Positions 43,935 through 51,965 of a stretch of DNA of 64,000 nucleotides are shown here, in pieces (within the stretch, counting starts at the first letter, position 1; each line of letters starts with the position of its first letter). Source of the DNA: Paraburkholderia xenovorans LB400. GTDB taxonomy: Bacteria; Pseudomonadota; Gammaproteobacteria; Burkholderiales; Burkholderiaceae. The stretch lies in contig NC_007952.1 of assembly GCF_000013645.1 (NCBI RefSeq), positions 310,001-374,000 on the forward strand, read 5' to 3'. The notes beneath the pieces were generated by a model, which saw only the letters and a program-made list of their open reading frames with translations, made no database searches and had not been told where the DNA came from. Position numbers and translations under genes: made by a program.

Positions 43935-45098
43935 ATGCGTTTCATGAGTCAGAGTATTTGCGGGGCAAGCTTGATTCTCGCCGCAGGAGGAGCGGCGGCC
44001 CAATCGAGCGTCACGCTGTACGGGGTAGCGGACGTGTTCGTCCAGTATCTGGATAACGGTGGAAATCATTCGTTTTCCGAACGAAGCGGCGGTTCGACCG
44101 GTTCCCTGTTCGGCCTGAAAGGGAGCGAAGATCTCGGTAACGGGCTGAAGGCGGTGTTCGACGTCGAAACCGGCTTCAACCTCAACAACGGAGCGTTTTT
44201 TGCCGACAGCACGGCGATGTTCTACCGGCAGTCGTGGGTGGGACTCAAGCACGATTCCTATGGCCAGCTGAGCTTCGGCCGCCAGTATCAGCCGAGCTTC
44301 TGGGCCGTCTACTTCACCGATCCGTTCCGCGGCAATGAAGTGATGTCACCGCTGGCAGCCGCCGACCTCGCCGGCGCAACCGATCGCTCCACGCTCGCAA
44401 CGCAGTACGTGTCCGGACGAACCAGCAATTCGATCGTCTACACGTCACCCGACATGAGAGGCGTGCATGTCTACGCCATGTACGGGATGCCGGCCACGGT
44501 GACGCAGCCTGTGCCGGTGCGGTCCGGCGCGATGATCGACCTGGCGGCGAATTATTCGGGCTATGGTTTTTACGCCGGTGTCGGTTACCAGTATCAGCAT
44601 GGATCGCAGGAGACCGCGCCGCTGGTGGCTGCCGCCCCGTCCCTGCTGACCACGTTCGACCTGATGGGAACGGAGCACTTTACCGGCGCGCTCGCCTACC
44701 GGTGGGGCATCGTCAATTTTCAGTTCAACTACTCGTATAACAGGCCGAAAGATGCGCCGGCAGGCGCGCTGGTCACGGTTACGCCGACGGTCAAGTTGCC
44801 GCTTGCTTCGCTGGTTCACTCGTACAGCATTATCGAGTTGGGCGCGACGATTCAGGCCACGCCGGCGGACGTGATCGAAATCGCCGGCATCGAGCGGGAT
44901 GTGCGTGGCGTTCACGACAACACGCCGGGTATCGAAGTCGGCGTCGACCACAGCCTGTCCAAGCGTACGAGCCTCTACATGCGCGCGGGCTACCTGAAGA
45001 ACAACGGCACGGCAAACATGAGCTGGCCTGGCACCACGGGCGTCGCTAGCGGTTCGAAGCAGATTCTTGCGGTGCTCGGCATGACGCATCGTTTCTAA
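43935..45098 (+). CDS. Outer-membrane porin, Burkholderia OmpC-like family
   Basis: 387 residues: signal peptide (SICGASLILAAGGAAAQSSV), first strand VTLYGVADVFVQYLDNGG, the SLFGLKGSEDLGNGLKAVFD segment and the terminal strand QILAVLGMTHRF with final Phe. The in-frame ATG 43935 lies six bases after GAGGAG; an out-of-frame ATG at 43931 is ignored. Site E upstream suggests joint control with the acyl-CoA clusters, which would make it an uptake channel for their substrate, an inference. Confidence 0.88.
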   Translation: MRFMSQSICGASLILAAGGAAAQSSVTLYGVADVFVQYLDNGGNHSFSERSGGSTGSLFGLKGSEDLGNGLKAVFDVETGFNLNNGAFFADSTAMFYRQSWVGLKHDSYGQLSFGRQYQPSFWAVYFTDPFRGNEVMSPLAAADLAGATDRSTLATQYVSGRTSNSIVYTSPDMRGVHVYAMYGMPATVTQPVPVRSGAMIDLAANYSGYGFYAGVGYQYQHGSQETAPLVAAAPSLLTTFDLMGTEHFTGALAYRWGIVNFQFNYSYNRPKDAPAGALVTVTPTVKLPLASLVHSYSIIELGATIQATPADVIEIAGIERDVRGVHDNTPGIEVGVDHSLSKRTSLYMRAGYLKNNGTANMSWPGTTGVASGSKQILAVLGMTHRF

Positions 45099-45116
45099 CT
45101 GCGGTAAGCGTTCACG

Positions 45117-45138
45117 GACGCCGCCGCCTGGCGGCGTC
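45117..45138. terminator. Perfect GC hairpin after porin
   Basis: GACGCCGCC and GGCGGCGTC form a 9-bp stem with a GCCT loop, 18 bases after the porin stop. No T-run. Confidence 0.6.
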
Positions 45139-45197
45139 GTTCGTGAGCGCTGTCGTAGCTGTTTTCAACGCTCCGATATAACAACAGGAAAACATCG

Positions 45198-45548
45198 ATG
45201 AATCAAAACAAGGTATTCACGCTGGCAGGTGGGGTGTTGCTCGTTCTGGCGTCGTTTAACGTGTACGCGCAGGGCAGCGATGCGGCTCCCGCGTCGGGCC
45301 ACGCGTATGCACCGGACGCGAAAGCCATCAAGGCCGCCGATCGTGCGCTGCAGAAGAACGTGGTTCGTGCGCTGAGCAGAACGAAAGGGCTGAGGGCCGC
45401 CACCATCACGGTGCGGGCGCACAACGGCGCGGTGATACTGGAAGGAACCGTGCCCGAACAGGCGCAGGTCGGTCTGGCGACTCAGGCGGCTGAAGGCGTT
45501 GAAGGCGTCACGTCGGTGACGAACGCGCTGACGTTGTCCACGTTGTAA
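45198..45548 (+). CDS. BON-domain periplasmic protein
   Basis: 116 residues with a signal peptide (VFTLAGGVLLVLASFNVYAQ) and one BON domain at residues about 50-115: VVRALSRTKGLRAATITVRA, AVILEGTVPEQAQVGLATQA and TSVTNALTLSTL. BON domains bind membranes and occur in OsmY-like stress proteins. It sits alone between two terminators. Confidence 0.82.
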   Translation: MNQNKVFTLAGGVLLVLASFNVYAQGSDAAPASGHAYAPDAKAIKAADRALQKNVVRALSRTKGLRAATITVRAHNGAVILEGTVPEQAQVGLATQAAEGVEGVTSVTNALTLSTL

Positions 45549-45593
45549 AAGGCGCGCTGTAAAGGCATTTCAAACGTTTCTGCAATAACCTGG

Positions 45594-45626
45594 GGGCCTG
45601 CTCATGGTGTAATGAGCAGGCCCTTT
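45594..45626 (+). terminator. Hairpin terminator after BON gene
   Basis: GGGCCTGCTCAT pairs perfectly with ATGAGCAGGCCC (12 bp) around GGTGTA, followed by TTT. It lies between the BON gene and the convergent aldehyde dehydrogenase, so it may serve both. Confidence 0.85.
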
Positions 45627-45647
45627 GCACAGGTGCCTGGCGGTGCT

Positions 45648-47069
45648 TTAGCCCGTCACCGATTTGCACTCGAGAAATTCGGCCAACCCTTCCCGACCAT
45701 ATTCCCGCCCGTTACCGGATGTCTTGTAGCCACCAAATGGAACCGTAATGTCCAGCATCGCGCCGTTGATCCGCACCGATCCCACACGCAGGCGCGCAGC
45801 CACGCGGCGTGCGCGTTCGGGGTCACGGGTGGCGATATAACCGGCAAGACCGTATTGCGTGTCGTTGGCGATCGTAATGGCGTGTTCCTCGCCGTCGTAC
45901 GGAATCATCACCAGCACCGGCCCGAAAATTTCCTCGCGTGCGATCATCATGTCGTTGCGGACATCCGCGAACACGGTGGGGCGCGCGTAGAAGCCCTGTG
46001 CCAATCCTTCCGGCCTGCCGGGACCGCCGGCAATCACGCGGGCGCCTTCCTCGATACCGGCCCGGATCATGTGCTGCACCTTCTCGTATTGCGCGCGGTT
46101 CGAGATCGGGCCCATCCTGGTGGCCGGGTCCGCCGGATCGCCGACGACAATCCCGTTGGCTACCGCCGCGGCAATCGCAATGGCGTCGTCGTATCGCTCG
46201 CGCGGCACCAGCATGCGGGTTGGCGCGACACAGGTCTGGCCGGAATTCGCCATGCACTGCATCACGCCGCTCGTCACTGCCTGCTGCAGATCGGCGTCGT
46301 CGAGAATCAGCAGGGGTGACTTGCCGCCGAGTTCCTGCGCTACACGCTTGACCGTGGGCGCGGCGCTCACGGCCACTTCGACGCCGGCGCGTGTCGAGCC
46401 GGTGATCGATACCATATCGACGCCGGGATGCGACGACAGCCGCGCGCCGACCACCCGTCCTTCGCCGAAAATCATGTTGAATACACCCGGCGGCGTGCCC
46501 GCCGCGTGCATGATTTCCGCGAAGATGACGGCGTCCAGCGGAGCGATTTCGGACGGCTTCAGCACGATGGTGCAACCGGCAGCGAGGGCCGGCGCGACTT
46601 TGGCGGCGATCTGATTCAACGGCCAGTTCCACGGCGTGATCAGTGCCGCGACACCGACCGCTTCGCGGCGCACATAGCTCTTGTCGTGACGAGTCTCGAA
46701 CTCGAAATGGCGCAGCGTTTCCAGTGCGGCTTCGAGCTGCGAGAGGCCGATTGCGGCCTGCAGATGCTTGCACAGCGTGATGGGTGCGCCGATCTCGATG
46801 CGGACCGCCTCGGCGATGTCGTCGAGCCGCGCGCGATAGCATTCTATGATCCGCTCGAGCAGCGCGACCCGCTCGGCGCGGCTCGATTCCGACCACGCCG
46901 GAAAGGCGGCTCGCGCCGCGGCGATGGCACGATCCGCGTCTTGCGCGGTTCCCATTGCGAGGTGGCCGGTCAGCGTCTCGGTGGCCGGATTGACGATATC
47001 CGTCTGCGTGCTGCCGGCGGACGGCTCGACCCAATGGCCGCCGATGTAGAAGGTGTTCAACGTTTTCAT
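45648..47069 (-). CDS. Aldehyde dehydrogenase, NAD(P)-dependent
   Basis: 473 residues. The general-base Glu is in AQELGGKSPLLILDDAD, the catalytic Cys in ANSGQTCVAPTRM, and ALITPWNWPLNQIAAKVAPA gives the nucleotide-binding loop. It oxidises an aldehyde to a carboxylate. It is last in the operon MFS-GMC-TfdA-ALDH, where the aldehyde is probably the product of the GMC alcohol oxidoreductase. Confidence 0.92.
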   Translation of the reverse strand: MKTLNTFYIGGHWVEPSAGSTQTDIVNPATETLTGHLAMGTAQDADRAIAAARAAFPAWSESSRAERVALLERIIECYRARLDDIAEAVRIEIGAPITLCKHLQAAIGLSQLEAALETLRHFEFETRHDKSYVRREAVGVAALITPWNWPLNQIAAKVAPALAAGCTIVLKPSEIAPLDAVIFAEIMHAAGTPPGVFNMIFGEGRVVGARLSSHPGVDMVSITGSTRAGVEVAVSAAPTVKRVAQELGGKSPLLILDDADLQQAVTSGVMQCMANSGQTCVAPTRMLVPRERYDDAIAIAAAVANGIVVGDPADPATRMGPISNRAQYEKVQHMIRAGIEEGARVIAGGPGRPEGLAQGFYARPTVFADVRNDMMIAREEIFGPVLVMIPYDGEEHAITIANDTQYGLAGYIATRDPERARRVAARLRVGSVRINGAMLDITVPFGGYKTSGNGREYGREGLAEFLECKSVTG

Positions 47070-47103
47070 TGCGTTTCCTTGGGTTCTTCGGGGCGTGTCG
47101 AGC

Positions 47104-48021
47104 TCATGCGGCTAGCGGACGATCGCCGATCACCGTCGCACGCATCATGTGGCGCGGTGCCGGGAAGTAGTCCTGGACCGCGTAGTGCTGACACGAGCGG
47201 TTGTCCCAGAAGGCGATCGTGTTCGGGCGCCACTTGAGGCGCACCTGATATTCCGGCGCCTGGGCCTGGCGGAACAGGTACTGCAGCAGATCCAGTTCGG
47301 CGAGCTTGTAGTCGAAACCGACGCGATATTCCGTGGCAGTCAACTGGCCGTAGTTCGACAGATGCGTGGTAAACGCCTCGTTGACGTAGAGGATCTTCTC
47401 GCCGGTTTCGGGATGAATCCGCACAACCGGATGCTCGACGGGTGGAAACTTCGCGCGCATGGTCGCGTGCTGGTCCTTGGGCACGGCAATGCCGAATAGC
47501 GGGAGGAAGTCGTGAACCGCGTTGAGGCCGGCGATTCTCGCCTTCACGTCGCCGGGCAGGTTGTCGTAGGCCGCCACCATGTTGATCCACATGGTGTCGC
47601 CGCCGACCTCTGGGCATTGCACGCATCGCAACATGGAGCCCATTGATGGAATCTCGCGCCACGATACGTCGGAGTGGTACAGGTTTTCGCGGCCGCGTTT
47701 GGTATCGTTGCGGCCGAGTATCACCAGTTCCGGATGTTCGGGATGGTGGGGAAACGCAGGATGGATCTCCAGTTCTCCGAATCGCTTCGCCACCGCGACA
47801 TGCTGCGCGGGAGTGATGTCCTGGTCGCGGAAGAACAGCACCTTGAACTTCAACAGTGCGCGGCGCAGTGCAGCGTAGGTCTCGTCGTCGAGCGGATCGC
47901 GCAGATCGACGCCGCGAATCTCCGCACCGATGGTCGGTGTATAGCGTTCGACGACGAACGGCCAGGCATCGGAATTCGAGTGCACTACTGCCGTATCGGG
48001 TGCGATCTCAGTTGCTTGCAT
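47104..48021 (-). CDS. TauD/TfdA-family 2-oxoglutarate dioxygenase
   Basis: 305 residues. The iron triad is His116, Asp118 (YHSDVSW) and His279 (NRSCQHYAVQDY); Arg290 lies 11 residues after the distal His, as in TfdA for 2-oxoglutarate binding. Members cleave taurine, 2,4-D-type ethers and related compounds by hydroxylating the carbon next to the leaving group. ATG 48021 has GGAG seven bases upstream. The substrate is unknown; neighbours encode alcohol and aldehyde oxidation, which fits an ether or alkoxyacetate better than taurine. Confidence 0.88.
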   Translation of the reverse strand: MQATEIAPDTAVVHSNSDAWPFVVERYTPTIGAEIRGVDLRDPLDDETYAALRRALLKFKVLFFRDQDITPAQHVAVAKRFGELEIHPAFPHHPEHPELVILGRNDTKRGRENLYHSDVSWREIPSMGSMLRCVQCPEVGGDTMWINMVAAYDNLPGDVKARIAGLNAVHDFLPLFGIAVPKDQHATMRAKFPPVEHPVVRIHPETGEKILYVNEAFTTHLSNYGQLTATEYRVGFDYKLAELDLLQYLFRQAQAPEYQVRLKWRPNTIAFWDNRSCQHYAVQDYFPAPRHMMRATVIGDRPLAA

Positions 48022-48174
48022 GTCATGTCTCCATTTGTCTGGGCCCGCGTGCGCCGCGGCACTCGGGGCTCGCGGCGGTTGCGGCGGTTTCACAGGCGGA
48101 CGCGGTTCGCGTATGCCGGGTTCTTGTTGCGGGCGTCGCTTTGCAGTGGCAGGTTCAGCGCGCGGAGCGGCACG

Positions 48175-49863
48175 CTACCGGTTGTCGGCGCGGATCAGAT
48201 CGGCGGCTTTCTCGCCGATCATGATGGCGGGCGCATTCGTGTTGCCGCCGATCAGCGTCGGCATGATCGACGCGTCGGCCACGCGCAGACCTTCGATGCC
48301 GCGCACGCGCAGGCTCGGGTCGACCACGGCCATTGAGTCGATGCCCATCTTGCATGTGCCGACCGGATGAAAAACGCTGTCGGCGCGACTGCGCACGAAC
48401 GCCCGGATCGCCTCTTCGTTCGAATCGTCCGGTCCGAAGTCGTCCGTCAGCAGTTCCTGTCCGCCCGCTTCGGCCAGCGCCGGCTGCGCAAAGATACGGC
48501 GAACGATTCTGACGCCGGCGACCAGCGCGTCCATGTCGGCCTCTGCTGACAGAAAGCGCGGATCGATCGACGGTGCGTCGCGCATGTCCGCGCTACGCAG
48601 ACGCACATGACCGCGGCTTTGCGGACGCAGAATATAAGCATGGCAGGAGTAGCCGTGCCCGAGCTTGCTACGTTTCGCCACAGTGCGATTGCCGAGCAGA
48701 GCGAGAACGAAGGCGAGCTGCACGTCCGGGACGGCCAGGTCGGGGCGGGTCTTCACAAAGGCGCCCGCCTCCGCGAAGTTGGAACTGACCATGCCGCTGC
48801 GATCGCGCCGGTAACGCCATATGCCGGATGCGAGCCGCAGAAAGCCGCCCGCCGAGTAGCCGTAGAGGTCGTTGGACTTGACCTGTTTGTTGACGATCAC
48901 GTCGAGGTGATCCTGCAGATTTTCGCCCACTCCGGGCAGGTCCTGTATGACCTCGATACCGTGGCTGCGCAGATGCCCGGCCGGACCGATGCCCGAAGCC
49001 ATCAGCAGTTGCGGCGAATTGAAGGCGCCGCAACTGAGCACGACTTCGCGCCGGGCCCGCACTGTCTGCTCGATGCCTGCACGCACCACGCGCACGCCGC
49101 GCGCGCGTTTGTCCTCGACGACGAGGCGCAGTACCTGGGTGTCCGGAAGAACATCGAGGTTCGGGCGGCCGCCGTTCAGGTTCGCATCTTTCGCATTGCC
49201 GTTGTGCAGGTAGGCACGCGCGGCATTCCAGCGTTCGCCGTTGAATTGCGTGACCTGATAAAGGCCGGCGCCTTCCTGCTCCGCGCCGTTGAAGTCCGTA
49301 TTCAGCGGCAATCCGGCTTGCAGGGCGGCGTTCACGAAACGATGAGAGAACGGGTTGGGCGAACGCAGGTCGCTGACATGCAGCGGGCCGTCGCCGCCGT
49401 GCCACGGGTCGTCGGTGCGTCCGGCGTGGCGCTGGTTGCATTCGCTGCGGCGGAAGTAGGGCAGTACGTCATCGAAGCCCCAACCCGTACAACCCATGCC
49501 GGCCCATTCGTCGTAATCGTTGCGATGTCCGCGAATGTAGACCATGCCGTTGATCGACGAGCTGCCGCCCAGGCCGCGTCCGCGTGGCTGAAAGGAAGGG
49601 CGTCCGTCAAGGCCGGGCTGGCGTTCCGTGTAGTACGCATAGTTGCGTGGACCGGCTTTTTGCACGGTCGATGCCAGACCTATCGGCACCCATACGCTCA
49701 TGTGGTGGTCATGCGGGCCCGCTTCGAGCAGAGCGACCGTGACCGACAGGTCCTCCGCCAGTCGCGCGGCCACGGCGCAGCCCGCGGAGCCTGCGCCTAC
49801 GACGACGTAGTCGTACTCTGCTGCGATCATTGTGTTTTGAGCGTTGTTACCCGGTCTGATCAT
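48175..49863 (-). CDS. GMC-family FAD alcohol dehydrogenase/oxidase
   Basis: 562 residues. The N-terminal FAD motif is YVVVGAGSAGCAVAARLAED, then GRGLGGSSSINGMVYIRGHR. The C-terminal active-site region is FHPVGTCKMGIDS and the FAD-binding IGGNTNAPAIMIGEKAADLI; the conserved His and Asn are present. Choline, glucose and polyethylene-glycol dehydrogenases belong here. There is no signal peptide, so it is cytoplasmic or membrane-associated. ATG 49863 has AGAGG four bases upstream, which is close; ATG 49830 is the alternative. Confidence 0.9.
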   Translation of the reverse strand: MIRPGNNAQNTMIAAEYDYVVVGAGSAGCAVAARLAEDLSVTVALLEAGPHDHHMSVWVPIGLASTVQKAGPRNYAYYTERQPGLDGRPSFQPRGRGLGGSSSINGMVYIRGHRNDYDEWAGMGCTGWGFDDVLPYFRRSECNQRHAGRTDDPWHGGDGPLHVSDLRSPNPFSHRFVNAALQAGLPLNTDFNGAEQEGAGLYQVTQFNGERWNAARAYLHNGNAKDANLNGGRPNLDVLPDTQVLRLVVEDKRARGVRVVRAGIEQTVRARREVVLSCGAFNSPQLLMASGIGPAGHLRSHGIEVIQDLPGVGENLQDHLDVIVNKQVKSNDLYGYSAGGFLRLASGIWRYRRDRSGMVSSNFAEAGAFVKTRPDLAVPDVQLAFVLALLGNRTVAKRSKLGHGYSCHAYILRPQSRGHVRLRSADMRDAPSIDPRFLSAEADMDALVAGVRIVRRIFAQPALAEAGGQELLTDDFGPDDSNEEAIRAFVRSRADSVFHPVGTCKMGIDSMAVVDPSLRVRGIEGLRVADASIMPTLIGGNTNAPAIMIGEKAADLIRADNR

Positions 49864-49943
49864 GGCGCCTCTGTTGATTGGATGGGATTTGCGCACGCAC
49901 AGCGGCTGGTGCCCTTATCTCCGCTGACCTGGCCAGACGTGCA

Positions 49944-51233
49944 TCAAGCCGTGGCTTGCGTAGCAAAGTGATTGAGCGTTTTGTGCGAGCGATCCGGATG
50001 AAGCCAGCGCAGCGCGGCGAGGGAAGCCGCGATGAGCAGTACGGCGCTGACCGTGAAGCCGAGTTCATAGGCATGACTATTGTTGCCGCCATAGACCTGT
50101 ACGATCCGTCCCATCACGGCGGGAGCGAAGGCGGCGCCAAGACTCGCGAGTGCCGTGTGGATGGCGACGAGCGATCCGCGCTGGGTGTCGGGGACCATTT
50201 CGGCGAGCAACGCGGGGGCGAGCGTAAAGCTCAGGGTGGGCAGCGCGCCTGCGATCGCGAGCAGCGCTACTTTCTGCAATGGCGGCAAGTGAAGCAGCAT
50301 GAGGGTGATATACAGCAGGGCCCCGGCAACCGCCGACAGACAGATCAGATGGACACGCGCCTTGCGCGTGGATACGCCGCGCCCGAGCATGCGTTGCGAC
50401 AACCAGCTCAGACCCACGTTGACCGGCGTCGCGGTCGCGACCACGACGGCGAAGCAACGACCTGCTTCGACACCGTTGAATCCGAGGCCTTTTTCGAGGT
50501 AGGTGGGTATCCAGGTGAGGCTCAGACCCAACGTCCAGTAGGCGGTGAATCCGAGTGCGAACACGGAGAGGACAGAGCGGTCCGTGAGGATTCGCCGATA
50601 GGGCAACCGGGACACACGCGTTCGCACGATCGGTGCGGCCTGCTGCCTGCCGAGTCCTCCCTCTCGTCCGAAACACGCCCACAACACGCTCCACGCCGCG
50701 CCTATCGCGCCGAGCAGCAGAAAGTTCATGCGCCATCCCCACTGTCTCGTAACGAGCGGAATCACCAGGCCGGCGAGCAGCATGCCGAAAGCCGCACCCT
50801 GGTTGATGATCGCGACAGGCAGATTGCGTTGCCGGTCGGGGAACCACTTGTACAGCGCATGCACGGAGACGGGAAACGCCGGGCCCTCGGCAGCGCCCAG
50901 GATCACCCGGCAGATGAGAAGCGCCAGCGCGCTCGTCGCCATTGCTTGCGGCAACTGGAGTGCCGCCCAGCTCAGGCCCATTGCCAGCAATAACCAGCGA
51001 GTCTGGAAGCGGTTCGAAAGAAATCCCACCAGGACAGTGGAAATGGAAAAGAGCCAGAAGAAGCTGCCGGCGACGAGCCCGAATTTTTCTGGTGATAGAT
51101 GCAGTTCAGCGGTCAATGGCACTGCCACCAGGCCGAGCACGATCTTGTCCAGGAAATTGATGAGGGCGAGCCCCGTCAGCAGTAAGGTCATCGTCCATGC
51201 GGACTTTGCCTGGAAATCAGGGGATGCGGTCAT
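49944..51233 (-). CDS. MFS transporter, anion:cation symporter type
   Basis: 429 residues, twelve hydrophobic segments, with TM1 LLLTGLALINFLDKIVLGLV, GFLSNRFQTRWLL and GAAEGPAFPVSVHALYKWFP, the last a mark of the ACS family (carboxylate and sugar-acid importers). ATG 51233 has AGGAGA seven bases upstream. First gene of the operon, 98 bases downstream of motif site D. It is likely to import the compound processed by the GMC, TfdA-like and aldehyde dehydrogenase proteins. Confidence 0.88.
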   Translation of the reverse strand: MTASPDFQAKSAWTMTLLLTGLALINFLDKIVLGLVAVPLTAELHLSPEKFGLVAGSFFWLFSISTVLVGFLSNRFQTRWLLLAMGLSWAALQLPQAMATSALALLICRVILGAAEGPAFPVSVHALYKWFPDRQRNLPVAIINQGAAFGMLLAGLVIPLVTRQWGWRMNFLLLGAIGAAWSVLWACFGREGGLGRQQAAPIVRTRVSRLPYRRILTDRSVLSVFALGFTAYWTLGLSLTWIPTYLEKGLGFNGVEAGRCFAVVVATATPVNVGLSWLSQRMLGRGVSTRKARVHLICLSAVAGALLYITLMLLHLPPLQKVALLAIAGALPTLSFTLAPALLAEMVPDTQRGSLVAIHTALASLGAAFAPAVMGRIVQVYGGNNSHAYELGFTVSAVLLIAASLAALRWLHPDRSHKTLNHFATQATA

Positions 51234-51574
51234 AGTTGTCTCCTGTAGTCCTGTTCCCGGCAGGCATTGCTGTTCCTGCCGGTAATGCGGACTTTGTAGC
51301 GCCACGGTAAAGGCTGAACGCGAGTGGGCAACCACCCGGAACAGGTAGGCTAGGGAAAACCTTGTTGCCGCGGATCGGGAAATGTCCGGTTGGTAGTGCC
51401 GGCATTGCCTCTGAGGGCGGCTCTACTCCAGCGGGGTGGTGGTATTGGAAGAGCATTGCCTTACTGTCGTCCCAGGAAGCATGAGAGGGATCGTGGTTCA
51501 GTCGGCGATCCTGGGGCTCCGGCGGATGATCGTCGCGGCTCGCATCCGTGTCAGTCGGTATGGGAGGAGAGGCA
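51234..51574. other. Upstream region of the MFS-GMC-TfdA-ALDH operon
   Basis: Apart from site D (51332-51349) I see no gene in these 341 bases. It also contains the start region of the small rightward gene at 51575. Confidence 0.5.
51332..51349. promoter_or_regulatory. CCACCC-N5-AGGTAGG motif (site D)
   Basis: CCACCC GGAAC AGGTAGG, one base different from site A in the fixed positions, about 100 bases upstream of the MFS start. Same orientation on the plus strand as site C, whose gene is also leftward. Confidence 0.5.
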
Positions 51575-51859
51575 GTGAATACCCGGGAAACGTCGTTGCG
51601 CCGTCTTGTGGAAAGGTGGTTCGGACCAGATTCGCAGATGCGGGCGCGCGTCACGCTTTTCAGTCACTCCCGGGCGAGCCGGTGGCGTTACGTGTGCGTG
51701 GCGTCGAGGCGGGCGACCGGTGAGCTGTCGATCTTCTTCTTCCGCCATGACGACGGTTCGTGGTCCGTGTTCCCCCCGGAGACCACGCGGCCGACGATGA
51801 ATGTGGCGCGCATGCCCGATTTGCGCGGGGCGACAGGTGGGATCGCATCACCGGGTTGA
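51575..51859 (+). CDS. Small conserved hypothetical protein, 94 aa
   Basis: The middle of the protein (SRWRYVCVASRRATGELSIF, FFRHDDGSWSVFPPE, RPTMN) reads like a folded beta-rich domain and resembles small hypotheticals I recall from other Burkholderia. GTG 51575 is preceded by GGAGGAGAGG, a strong ribosome site, which is the main argument that this is a gene. No function known. Confidence 0.55.
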   Translation: MNTRETSLRRLVERWFGPDSQMRARVTLFSHSRASRWRYVCVASRRATGELSIFFFRHDDGSWSVFPPETTRPTMNVARMPDLRGATGGIASPG

Positions 51860-51965
51860 CGGCTGGTCGGCCCGACGCGACTTCGCGGCGCGACACGTTC
51901 AGGCAATTCGCTCAACCGCGGCATTCTGTTGTTTGATCAATTAGAAAATATTGGAGATCGGTGCT

